Shown piece by piece: positions 43,474 to 51,792 of a DNA stretch of 64,000 nt (positions are counted from its first letter, which is position 1; each line of letters begins with the position of its first letter). The DNA is from RGIG4140 sp045655105 (GTDB taxonomy: Bacteria; Pseudomonadota; Alphaproteobacteria; CAAHEQ01; UBA3637). The DNA lies in NCBI GenBank assembly GCA_045655105.1, contig JAZOOQ010000006.1:1-64000 (forward strand). Reading direction: 5' to 3'. A program made the position numbers and the translations under genes. Under the pieces are notes generated by a model. That model did no database searches and had not been told where the DNA came from. It worked only from the letters and a program-made list of their open reading frames with translations.

Positions 43474-44151
43474 TTATTTTTTAACGGCCTCATCATATTT
43501 TTGAATGTAAAAGCCAAAAGGATTTGAAAAAGTTTGAGAATAAATATGTCTATTTGGATAATGACCAATTGTAAGGGTTGCTACACGTTGTTGTACCAGA
43601 GGTTTAACAATTGGATCATATGGGTTGTAAAGAAAAACATCAAACTCAACAGTATAGGTATTTCCTAATTTTGAAATATTATTAATTTCAACACTTTGAG
43701 TTTCTTTTCCAGCGGCAATTTTCTTAATTTTTTCTTGAATATTTTTGGCAAATTTAGAGTATACAGTCGGTGAAGACAATCGTCTAATTTCCCCAGAACC
43801 ACCCCATCTAGCAGTCATTTCATCTTTATCAGCAAAATATGAAATTCTTCTATCAATATAATATCTGATTAACATTTCATCTAATAATTCGCGATTGGCT
43901 CGATTGCTATGTGATGTTGAATTCATTAATCTTTTTGCGGGTAATGTGTCAATCTGAATATGATCTAAGGTATGCATAGGGGAGGGTAAAATTTGAGCTA
44001 CCACTTTTAGTTTTGGAGCCATTTGAACCAATGTTAAAACAATAAATAAATTGATAGCAATAGAAACAGCGGCTAAAGTCATCCAAAATTTAGCTAAATA
44101 AATGGCAATTTTTCCACGTTTTTTTTGATCTTTAATAAAATAAGAAATCAC
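43474..44151 (-). CDS. VirB8-like inner-membrane protein, copy 2
   Basis: 225 residues: cytoplasmic N-terminus, membrane helix (FWMTLAAVSIAINLFIVLTLVQM, ~22-44) and periplasmic NTF2-like domain with LLDEMLIRYYIDRRISYF, PTVYSKFAKNI, a YNPYDP loop and the VirB8 signature FSNPFGFYI near the end. Starts with GTG exactly after the TAA of the preceding gene; the ribosome binding site GGAGG lies inside that gene. Two virB8 copies are also known in the rickettsial Rvh system, but orthology is not shown here. Confidence 0.8.
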   Translation of the reverse strand: MISYFIKDQKKRGKIAIYLAKFWMTLAAVSIAINLFIVLTLVQMAPKLKVVAQILPSPMHTLDHIQIDTLPAKRLMNSTSHSNRANRELLDEMLIRYYIDRRISYFADKDEMTARWGGSGEIRRLSSPTVYSKFAKNIQEKIKKIAAGKETQSVEINNISKLGNTYTVEFDVFLYNPYDPIVKPLVQQRVATLTIGHYPNRHIYSQTFSNPFGFYIQKYDEAVKK

Positions 44152-45696
44152 TTAAAGACCTCCATTTAAACAGCTTTTGCTAATTTTTTTATTATAATGT
44201 TTTTTAATATCCACGTTATTCTTTTTTTCAAGTTCTTCATAAAGAGCAATTTCTGCTTTTTTTTGTTTTAAAAGATGATCAATTTCTTGAGCATTAACCA
44301 CTGTAAAATTAACATCTCCATTTATGTCTTTTTCAAGAGCGTTAACATAATTAAAATCTTGATAAGCTTGAGATGAATAGATGATTTGTTTAAGCTGTCT
44401 ATATTCTTCTGTATCTTTTGGGATTTTATTTAAAGCATTTAATTGTTCAACATAAGACATTTTTAAATAAAGTTTAAAGGATTCAGTTTTGTTTTTTGTA
44501 TCAACAACATCTGAATGTGTTCTTGTGATTTTTTCACGAACAATTTTAATATTTTTATTTTTAAGATTTAATAATTCTTCTTCTAAAGCCATAATAGAAT
44601 CAACATTATCACCTTTAATTTCATTTGTGACGCCAAGATTTTTTAAACGTTGATTTAATTCGTTTATAGTTGTTTCTTTTTTGTTTGTTATAAGATTTAA
44701 AATGTTTTCGGAGTTTGTTTTTTCTTTTTTGATAGCTTGGTAAACGTTTAACCGATTGTTTTGTTCCTGAATATCTTTATGTCTAGCTTCTTCATTTAAA
44801 ACAAGTGTTTTCGAAAAAAATATTTTTGACATTTCTCCATTGGGGTTATATGTATTAAATCCACTTTGAATAAATTCTTTCCATGGTTTTGGCCATTCTG
44901 GAAAAACGGATTTTGTTTTTGCTGGATCATCATTAAACCACATAATTTCATGAGCTGGAGGTAAAGCTTTTGGTGGTTTAGGAAAGTTTTTTTGACTTTC
45001 AGATAATCTTTGTGCTTGGTCTGGTGTTAGTGTGGATAAAAATGATTTATATGCCAATTCATTTTTTTCAAAATCATTTTCAGCACTAATTCCTGCAATT
45101 CGGCCTGTTCGTCCTAAAATTTTATTTATGTTCATTAAAAAAGAATTAACTTCTTCTTGGTAAGAATATTTTTGATCTTCCCATAATTCGAAAGACTTAC
45201 CTTCTTTTACTTGACCATATTTTGATGGATTAGCATAAACGTCTGTTAAAATTTCTCTGCCCAAATACCAGTTAGCAAAAAGTTCTGCCTGAGCATCTTC
45301 TCCTGTGCTTGTTTTTTTCGGAACACTGTTTAAAATATCAACTGTTAATTTTAATTCTTGTTCATCATAAGCCTGAGTGATATTTTGCCAAGCAGCTTTT
45401 GGATTTTCATAAACATCAGCAAGTAAATTAATATTGCATTCTTCCATCGCGTTATATTTTTGGTTAATTAAATCAACGCGCAGTTTTTCATGCTCTTCTT
45501 CTTTATATTTTTCTTTTAATTTTTTAAGTTTGAGTTGCATAGCATGAAGTTGCTCAAGATAGATAATTTCAGTTGTGTAATCATCTGTTTCAATCACTGC
45601 TTGAGATTCATTTTCAACTGGCGCATTTGCTTGAGTTAAACTGATAAATGAAAAAAATGAAATACCTGTTAATGCAAATAATAGAAAATGTTTCAT
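44152..45696 (-). CDS. exported coiled-coil protein of the secretion locus (unknown family)
   Basis: The 514-residue precursor has a signal peptide (MKHFLLFALTGISFFSFISLTQA), and its mature part is mostly charged helix: a coiled coil at ~45-75 (MQLKLKKLKEKYKEEEHEKL) and another at ~330-400, separated by a Pro/Trp-rich segment (PKPPKALPPAHEIMWFNDDP; PEWPKPWKEFI). Not recognised. It has no membrane segment apart from the signal. Its stop abuts the GTG of virB8 copy 2, and it starts three bases after the next gene upstream, so it is part of the operon; a periplasmic or pilus-associated role is inferred from context. Confidence 0.75.
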   Translation of the reverse strand: MKHFLLFALTGISFFSFISLTQANAPVENESQAVIETDDYTTEIIYLEQLHAMQLKLKKLKEKYKEEEHEKLRVDLINQKYNAMEECNINLLADVYENPKAAWQNITQAYDEQELKLTVDILNSVPKKTSTGEDAQAELFANWYLGREILTDVYANPSKYGQVKEGKSFELWEDQKYSYQEEVNSFLMNINKILGRTGRIAGISAENDFEKNELAYKSFLSTLTPDQAQRLSESQKNFPKPPKALPPAHEIMWFNDDPAKTKSVFPEWPKPWKEFIQSGFNTYNPNGEMSKIFFSKTLVLNEEARHKDIQEQNNRLNVYQAIKKEKTNSENILNLITNKKETTINELNQRLKNLGVTNEIKGDNVDSIMALEEELLNLKNKNIKIVREKITRTHSDVVDTKNKTESFKLYLKMSYVEQLNALNKIPKDTEEYRQLKQIIYSSQAYQDFNYVNALEKDINGDVNFTVVNAQEIDHLLKQKKAEIALYEELEKKNNVDIKKHYNKKISKSCLNGGL

Positions 45697-45698
45697 TA

Positions 45699-46478
45699 TT
45701 AATTTTCCTCCGGCAACTCTTCTTCAGGGTTCCAATATGTTTTATGTCTTTTTGCGGTTGCAAGTCCAAGTAGCGCATTATATTGTAATTGAGCGGCTCT
45801 TAATTGTTTTTGAATCATAAGTAATTTAATCCAAGCAATTTTTGCAGCAGCAGTTCTTAATAAGAGCTTTGGTTTGTTTTCGTTGTTTTCTAAAGAATTT
45901 TGATTTGACGCTTGTCTTGATGAGTTATCGATATCCTTTTCCATTTCATCAATGATATCAAATATTTTTTTGGTTTGATGTTTTAAAACCAATATTCTTG
46001 CCATCATCTGAATATTGGCTTGTTGACGAATATATTGTCTTTTTTTAACAAAATTATAATCACCTTCATGATCAGCAAAAGGCATATCAGCATAAATTTT
46101 CATATTGCTTTTCATAAGGGTTTCAACTTTTGATGAGGCAGGATCTGGATATTCAACAACAATATCTTTTGGCGGTTCTTTTCCTTCAACAAAATCGCCA
46201 GGATTTGCAGAATCGTTATTTCCTAAAACCGAAGATGGATTTGGAAGGTCAGAGATTGTTTGATTGACAAGAGCATTTCCTTGTTCGGTTATATAATTAA
46301 ATTGTTTGTTAGCTTCAGCTGCGCCTCTTGAAATCGTATCAGCAGTGCTTCCTGGTTCTAAAACTGGACCACCAACACCAGCAATCCAACATGGATCACA
46401 AGGCATGCATACTGAGGAATATGCTGACAGAGGAGTTGTGGTCAAAAATATGAAAAGAATATAAGGTGTTATTTTCAT
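45699..46478 (-). CDS. exported Cys-rich-headed protein of the secretion locus (VirB5/TrbJ-like?)
   Basis: 259 residues with signal peptide (MKITPYILFIFLTTTPLSAYS) followed by CMPCDPC, a cysteine triplet that may form disulfides or bind metal. The rest is helical (KKRQYIRQQANIQMMARILV, KIAWIKLLMIQKQLRAAQLQYNALLGLATAKRHK). The long amphipathic helices after a short secreted head resemble the VirB5/TrbJ minor-pilin type, but no motif proves it. Overlaps the upstream gene by four bases (ATGA). Confidence 0.7.
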   Translation of the reverse strand: MKITPYILFIFLTTTPLSAYSSVCMPCDPCWIAGVGGPVLEPGSTADTISRGAAEANKQFNYITEQGNALVNQTISDLPNPSSVLGNNDSANPGDFVEGKEPPKDIVVEYPDPASSKVETLMKSNMKIYADMPFADHEGDYNFVKKRQYIRQQANIQMMARILVLKHQTKKIFDIIDEMEKDIDNSSRQASNQNSLENNENKPKLLLRTAAAKIAWIKLLMIQKQLRAAQLQYNALLGLATAKRHKTYWNPEEELPEEN

Positions 46479-47194
46479 TTTGAACCTCCTTGTGTTGTTA
46501 CGCTAGGATCGTTTGGTTTAAGTTCTAAAATGGTCGGTGATTCTTTAATAAATTGTTGAACAACATCAGATTCCATTTGAACAATTTGAATAATAATTTG
46601 AGATGCAAGTATTTTCATTTGAGCTTTGATATTGCGGTTCATCATGGCATTACTTTGTGTTTGATTGCATCCTTTTGCAGACGCACCATGAAGGGATTGC
46701 AAATCTTCAATATAAAGTGGGCGCAATTGTTGAGATAAAGCATAGGATTCAGCTGCAATTTCTGCAGCGAACGCCATTCTGTTTTGAAGCTTTGTTTTTG
46801 CTGATTCTTTATCATCTTTAGATACAAAAAACTTTTCTTTCAACATCTTAACAGCATCATCAAACTTTTCTTGCGGTGAGATGTATACTGATTTAAACAT
46901 ATTCATAATATTATCTTTCAGATAATCATAAGTTTTTGATGAGAGTTCTGTTTTTTCATTTGAAGGGGCGTTGCTGCAATTGGCATTCCCAGATCTGGTT
47001 TCATTTGCGGTTTCTTCTTGTGCAACAACTTCATTACTTAAAGAGGCTGTTAATTGTGTTGCCATGTTGCTGCCAGCAAGCATTGGAATATTGCTTACAT
47101 CGGTAACCGGGCAAACTTGACCAAGGGCGGTATGACATAATAACCCAGCGAATAAAAAAGAAGAAAATAGATGTATTTTAAAGTTTTTTTTCAT
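46475..47194 (-). CDS. exported helical protein of the secretion locus (unknown family)
   Basis: 239 residues: signal peptide (MKKNFKIHLFSSFLFAGLLCHTALG), QVCPVTD head, Asn/Ser-rich linker and helical C-terminal half (RMAFAAEIAAESYALSQQLRPLYIEDL; NIKAQMKILASQIIIQIVQMESDVVQQF). The AEIAAESYALSQ helix is reminiscent of VirB5-like proteins; not recognised otherwise. Contains four cysteines in the mature part. GGAG precedes the ATG by six bases. Confidence 0.7.
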   Translation of the reverse strand: MKKNFKIHLFSSFLFAGLLCHTALGQVCPVTDVSNIPMLAGSNMATQLTASLSNEVVAQEETANETRSGNANCSNAPSNEKTELSSKTYDYLKDNIMNMFKSVYISPQEKFDDAVKMLKEKFFVSKDDKESAKTKLQNRMAFAAEIAAESYALSQQLRPLYIEDLQSLHGASAKGCNQTQSNAMMNRNIKAQMKILASQIIIQIVQMESDVVQQFIKESPTILELKPNDPSVTTQGGSK

Positions 47195-47205
47195 TTTTTT
47201 CTCCT

Positions 47206-47964
47206 TTATTTTTCTTCAATAATAGATCTTTGTCTATCTTGCATCATCAGCGTGCTGTTAATTTCTAAAATAGAAGATTCAACAACCAAAAGTTCGTTAA
47301 GTTGAGTTGCAATTTCTTTATCTAAAATTGATAATCCATTTTCAAGACTTTTAATTTCAGTGCGTGATTTGACGTTTGATGCCATTCTTTCAAGTTCTTC
47401 TTTTTGTTTTTCCGAGAGGGCTAAAATCTTTTCAGAAATTGCAAGCCCATGATGAAGAGAAAGATACCTTTTATGTTGAATAAATTCTTGAGTGTTTGGA
47501 AATGAGGCATCTGCTAATGGATCAATTTTCACAATAGCATCACTATCAAGATCAATTTTATCTCTTTCATTTAATGAATTTTGAGCTTTATAATCAACCA
47601 GATATGTGCTCTTTACAATTTGATGCATTTTTGAAAGATTTGGTTTTTCTTGGCGAAGTTCCGTTAAAAACATTTGTGTGAATGTTTTATCCGTATAAAA
47701 AGCAACATCATCACCCGTGAGCAGTGGTGAATTATCAGTCGTGATACGTTCACGTCTGGTAATCCCTGGTTGGCCATAATTTGTGTTCGTTTTTTTTTGA
47801 AACTTAGATATATATTTTGAAACAGTGGCAGAGGCTTGTTGAACGATTGCTTGGGCTTGAGCAAGCGGATACATTAAAATACTGGTGGTCATTCCTGCTT
47901 GTACTTGTGTATTTAAACAAGAAAGTATGATAACAGTTGGTAAGATTAATTTTATTTTTAACAT
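47206..47964 (-). CDS. exported coiled-coil protein of the secretion locus (unknown family)
   Basis: 252 residues: signal peptide (MLKIKLILPTVIILSCLNTQVQA), then AGMTTSILMYPLAQAQAIVQQASATVSKYISKF, a weakly hydrophobic helix, a loop with TRRERITTD, and a C-terminal coiled coil (AISEKILALSEKQKEELERM... LENGLSILDKEIATQLNELLVVESSIL). No known family. GGAGGA lies just before the ATG, and it is 11 bases from the next gene, so it is in the operon. Confidence 0.7.
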   Translation of the reverse strand: MLKIKLILPTVIILSCLNTQVQAGMTTSILMYPLAQAQAIVQQASATVSKYISKFQKKTNTNYGQPGITRRERITTDNSPLLTGDDVAFYTDKTFTQMFLTELRQEKPNLSKMHQIVKSTYLVDYKAQNSLNERDKIDLDSDAIVKIDPLADASFPNTQEFIQHKRYLSLHHGLAISEKILALSEKQKEELERMASNVKSRTEIKSLENGLSILDKEIATQLNELLVVESSILEINSTLMMQDRQRSIIEEK

Positions 47965-47973
47965 GTTATCCTC

Positions 47974-48747
47974 CTAATCAAAAAATGAACCGAGCATACT
48001 GCCAGCCGCTTGTATGGCCATACCCGCAACAACTTCTTTGAAAGATACGTTTGTGTTTGTAACATAATCTGCAGAGCTGATGGCTGTGATCATATTATTG
48101 GTTGCGGCTGTTAAAACAATGGCATTATAAATTTGAGCACTGCTCATTTTAACACTGGTATTATTTGAAACACTGGAACTATAATTTTTTGTTTGATTTG
48201 TTTGATCTTGAACTTGGGTATCAATTTTTGTTTTGCCAACTAAATTATTGCTCGCAAGTTCTTTATTTGTGGCTGCTAAAGCATATCCAAAAGTGGCAAC
48301 TTCAACCAAAGCACGTTCTCTTTTTTCTTTTGATTTTGCAGTATTTGCAATACCGGCTTCTTCAGTTCTGTCTTTACCATCTTGATTTGTGGGAGGTAAA
48401 AGTGTTTCTCTAAAAAATTCACTGCCGTTAACACCTTCTGGAATTGTTTCAGATGAACTTGATCCTTCAGGAGAAAGAGAACCAGACACCCCCTCAGTTG
48501 CTGATTGAGGATTAATAAATTCAAGAGTGCTATTTGTGAAATCATTAATACCACCAATCATTCTGTTTTTTAAAGAGGTTTCGCCTTGAGAGTTTTGTTT
48601 TTCATCTTGCACATCTTCATCAGCTTGTTGTTGCTTTTTTTGGCCAGATCTATATTGCCCTGTGTCACTAACTGGAATACCAGCAAAAGCATTTTGAAGA
48701 GTTAAAGAATAGAGTGCAAAAAGAAGAATAAGTGTTATTTTTTTCAT
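47974..48747 (-). CDS. exported Ser/Gln-rich protein of the secretion locus (unknown family)
   Basis: 257 residues: signal peptide (MKKITLILLFALYSLTLQNAFA), low-complexity Gln/Ser/Gly-rich region to ~110 (GQKKQQQADEDVQDEKQNSQ), a helical block with ALVEVATFGYALAATNKELA, a Gln/Asn/Ser linker and a small-residue helix at the C-terminus (FKEVVAGMAIQAAGSMLGSFF). The Ala/Gly-rich C-terminal helix could insert in a membrane. Start overlaps the stop of the upstream gene by one base. Confidence 0.7.
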   Translation of the reverse strand: MKKITLILLFALYSLTLQNAFAGIPVSDTGQYRSGQKKQQQADEDVQDEKQNSQGETSLKNRMIGGINDFTNSTLEFINPQSATEGVSGSLSPEGSSSSETIPEGVNGSEFFRETLLPPTNQDGKDRTEEAGIANTAKSKEKRERALVEVATFGYALAATNKELASNNLVGKTKIDTQVQDQTNQTKNYSSSVSNNTSVKMSSAQIYNAIVLTAATNNMITAISSADYVTNTNVSFKEVVAGMAIQAAGSMLGSFFD

Positions 48748-49694
48748 CAGAAGCCTCCATCCGTTTTAACAGAATTGATTGTTGAATATATGCTTAAAGA
48801 ATTTAATTCAAGTGTTGATAAGCCTAGCCCTAAATAAGCACTGCCGATAACATTAAATATTAAATCCGATTCAGCACGTTTTGTTAATGTTTCAGAAACA
48901 GTTGTTGGGTTTTCTTCATTCACATCTTCTTGAACATCAGTAAAATCTGCAGTTGCATTAACAATGGCAGCAGAATCTGCATATAGATTTGAAATCCCAT
49001 TAAATTGCGCTTGAGTAACATGTTGATGAATATCACCAACATCCATAATGCCGGGATCTTGCTCATTATCAATATAAAAACAAGTTTTAACGCCATCAAT
49101 TGTTTTTAAATTATCGCAAATTTTTTTATCTTTTTCTCTTGTTGTTAAACGTTCTAGAGGGTTTAAGTCGTTAATTTTATTAACAACATTAGATCCGCTT
49201 TTGTTTTGAGCTACGAAACCTTTCCCCGCTTTTTCGCCACCCTCTTCGGATGAAAACATATCGCCAACATAATCTACTCCTTGATCAACCCAATTACCAA
49301 CGGTTCCTGTAGCGCTATCAATAGCGCCAGACACAGCGCCTGTCACTTTATCTGTTGCAGCACCAGCAATAGTTGTGGCTGACCCAATAACAGCATCAGC
49401 TGTTCCCATAACAGTGCTTTCAACGTTATCAATAACACCAGCTGCTTTGTTGACAAATTGCCCAATGGCTGATTGGTTAAAATAATTTGGAAATCCATTA
49501 AGAGAATTTTGAAGTTGCATAAGTCCATTTATGTTTCCTTCAGTGGTGGCGTGTTCAAGAGTTGCCTTCATGTTTGGCATATAGTCAAGGTTTGTGTATT
49601 TAACAGGAAGAGCAAAACCTTCTTGCTGAAAGGATAGGCAAGAACAAAAAGAAATTAAAAATAAACCTAATTTTGAAAAATTCAGACGAAACAT
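48747..49694 (-). CDS. exported Ala/Gly-rich helical protein, first gene of the secretion locus
   Basis: About 315 residues with a signal peptide (FSKLGLFLISFCSCLSF...EGFA), then an amphipathic Ala/Gly/Thr/Val stretch (GTADAVIGSATTIAGAATDK and on to ~135) reminiscent of membrane-surface helices in pore- or LEA-like proteins, a Cys pair (KKICDNLKTIDGVKTCFYI) and a helical C-terminus. No family recognised. I chose the inner ATG at 49694 because G-rich GGGGGG lies just before it; the ATG at 49706 would add four residues. It follows folD after about 50 bases without a clear terminator, so the secretion genes may be partly read from the envelope operon. Confidence 0.7.
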   Translation of the reverse strand: MFRLNFSKLGLFLISFCSCLSFQQEGFALPVKYTNLDYMPNMKATLEHATTEGNINGLMQLQNSLNGFPNYFNQSAIGQFVNKAAGVIDNVESTVMGTADAVIGSATTIAGAATDKVTGAVSGAIDSATGTVGNWVDQGVDYVGDMFSSEEGGEKAGKGFVAQNKSGSNVVNKINDLNPLERLTTREKDKKICDNLKTIDGVKTCFYIDNEQDPGIMDVGDIHQHVTQAQFNGISNLYADSAAIVNATADFTDVQEDVNEENPTTVSETLTKRAESDLIFNVIGSAYLGLGLSTLELNSLSIYSTINSVKTDGGF

Positions 49695-49746
49695 TAGGCC
49701 CCCCATGCATATGTTTTATTGATTAGTATATATATTCTATTTTACA

Positions 49747-50601
49747 CTATTTTGGGGATTTTGCAAGATTTTTTTTATATGCAATCAATAGGTTAACAAA
49801 TAGCATTGTAACAGTCATTGGGCCAACACCACCTGGAACAGGGGTAATAAATCCTGCAACATCTTTTATTTCTTCAAAATCTAAATCTCCAATAATTTTG
49901 TTATCATCTAAACGTGTGATCCCAACATCAATAACAACAGAACCTTTTTTAATAAATGAAGGATCAATTAAATGAGGTTTCCCCGTTGCAGCAATAAGAA
50001 TATCCGCCATATTGCAAAGTTCTTTCATATTTGTTGTTTTAGAATGGGCTTGAATAACGGTTGCATTTTGTTTGAGTAACATTTGGGCTAATGGCTTTCC
50101 AACCAATCGAGATCGGCCAATAATAAGAGCCGTTTTTCCTTCGATCTTTGGGCAGACAGATTGAATAAGTTCCATGCATGCCAATGGTGTGCATGGCTTT
50201 AAATCTGTATCAGATAAAAATAAATCCCCTAAATTTTTAGGATGTAATCCATCAACATCTTTTTCTGGTGAAAGTGCTTCTAACACTTTGTTTTCATTAA
50301 AGTGTTTGGGTAATGGCAACTGAACTAAAATGCCATCAATTTCTTTATTTTGATTCAATTCTTCAATAAAAGAAATTAAAGCATCTTCTGTCATTACAGG
50401 AGAAAGTTGAAAGACTTCTGTGTCTGCGCCAATTCTTTCACCAACTTTTTTCTTATGGCCAACATAAATTAAACTTGCAGGATTATCCCCAACCAAAATA
50501 ACAGCAAGTTTTGGTTTTCTATCTAAAGAGGAAATTTCTGTTTTTAGGGCATCTTGAATTTTTGATGCCATTTCTTTTCCGTTTATAATTATGCCAGTCA
50601 T
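49747..50601 (-). CDS. folD: bifunctional methylenetetrahydrofolate dehydrogenase/cyclohydrolase FolD
   Basis: One-carbon metabolism enzyme making formyl-THF. The 284-residue protein has the catalytic lysine motif SLIYVGHKKKVGERIG, DGILVQLPLPKH, the GRSRLVGKPLAQ NADP-binding loop and the C-terminal PVPGGVGPMTVTML signature. Length is normal. GGGAG precedes the ATG. Last gene of the envelope operon, 15 bases after the SurA-like gene. Confidence 0.97.
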   Translation of the reverse strand: MTGIIINGKEMASKIQDALKTEISSLDRKPKLAVILVGDNPASLIYVGHKKKVGERIGADTEVFQLSPVMTEDALISFIEELNQNKEIDGILVQLPLPKHFNENKVLEALSPEKDVDGLHPKNLGDLFLSDTDLKPCTPLACMELIQSVCPKIEGKTALIIGRSRLVGKPLAQMLLKQNATVIQAHSKTTNMKELCNMADILIAATGKPHLIDPSFIKKGSVVIDVGITRLDDNKIIGDLDFEEIKDVAGFITPVPGGVGPMTVTMLFVNLLIAYKKNLAKSPK

Positions 50602-50616
50602 CCATTTCTCCCTTTT

Positions 50617-51792
50617 TTAAATTTTCATTTCAACAACACTAAATCTTTTTGCATTTTTGAGCAAACGTTCAGAGAGTTGTTCCATTTTTTCTGCTTCAAG
50701 TCGCATTCTTAATTCTTCATCACTAGGAATAACTTTTTTGTTTGTTATCTTGCATTTCATGAAAAATAAATCCGAATCTGGTGTTTGGATTGGTCCAATA
50801 ACTTTTTTTGTTGGAGCATCTTTTAAAAGATCTTTTAATTCGCGTGGTAATTGTTCTGGAGAAATCATACCTGATTTAACGGATTCTTTAATAGCATTTT
50901 CTTTTGCAAAATCTTTGAAAGAATCGCAAGAGTTTAATTTATTAATTTTATCCCCAAAAGCTGCTGTATGGTTTGCACTTAAAGCCATTTGAGAAACTTC
51001 CCAAATTGGAACGGTGTCGGTATGAATAGGGTATTTCCTATCTAAAACAAGTAAAATAAGATAACCGTTTTTAGTTTTTAATGGTGTTGAAAGTTCACCA
51101 CTTGACATGACTCTTAAAGCATCTGTAATTTCTTTTTGATAATGTTTTCCATCAATCCAACCAAGTTCACCACCTTTTGAAGCAGAAGGAGCTATGGAAT
51201 ATTTTTTTGCAAGCTCAGGAAATGGTTTTCCTTGATGGAGTTCTTTATAGCAATGTTCAGCTTCTTTTTGATCCTTAATCAACATTTCTGCCACATAAAA
51301 TCCTTCTGTTTTTAATTCGTTTCGAATGTTATTTTTTAAAGCAGAAATTTCTTTTTCAGAAGGAGGTAATAAAGATTTTTTATTTTGTTGAATAACTTGA
51401 AGCCACATGAGGTCAGCTTTGATTTGGTTTTTTAAAATATGTAATGGAATTTGATTTTTTTTCAGCATACTTTCCATGCTTCCTTTTTTCATCCCATTTT
51501 GGGATTCTAAATGAAAAATAGCTTCTTCAATTTCTTTTTCAGAAACACTAAATCCTTTTTTTTCTGCTTCAGAAATTTTTATATGATCATTGATTAAAGC
51601 ATCTAATGCTGCTTTTACATATTCTTTTTTTTTCGCTGTGGTGATGGGACTTGAATTTTGAATAGAAATAAGTTTAGCACGAGCCTCTGCGTCAAATGAA
51701 GAAATTGGTTGATCATTAACAGTGGCAACAATTTGCCCCGCATTTGCAGATAAACTTAATAAAATTAAAGCAATAAAAAGAAGTGATCTCAT
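50617..51792 (-). CDS. surA: SurA-like periplasmic chaperone/peptidyl-prolyl isomerase
   Basis: Periplasmic chaperone for outer-membrane proteins including LptD. The 391-residue precursor has a signal peptide (MRSLLFIALILLSLSANA), a SurA N-terminal domain (IVATVNDQPISSFDAEARAKL), the helical chaperone core, a parvulin domain (~175-270: VAEMLIKDQKEAEHCYKEL...SKGGELGWIDGKHY...LKTKNGYLILLVLD) and the swapped C-terminal helix. It has one parvulin domain, as is common in alphaproteobacteria. Its ATG overlaps the stop of lptG-lptD (ATGA), consistent with acting on LptD. Confidence 0.85.
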   Translation of the reverse strand: MRSLLFIALILLSLSANAGQIVATVNDQPISSFDAEARAKLISIQNSSPITTAKKKEYVKAALDALINDHIKISEAEKKGFSVSEKEIEEAIFHLESQNGMKKGSMESMLKKNQIPLHILKNQIKADLMWLQVIQQNKKSLLPPSEKEISALKNNIRNELKTEGFYVAEMLIKDQKEAEHCYKELHQGKPFPELAKKYSIAPSASKGGELGWIDGKHYQKEITDALRVMSSGELSTPLKTKNGYLILLVLDRKYPIHTDTVPIWEVSQMALSANHTAAFGDKINKLNSCDSFKDFAKENAIKESVKSGMISPEQLPRELKDLLKDAPTKKVIGPIQTPDSDLFFMKCKITNKKVIPSDEELRMRLEAEKMEQLSERLLKNAKRFSVVEMKI

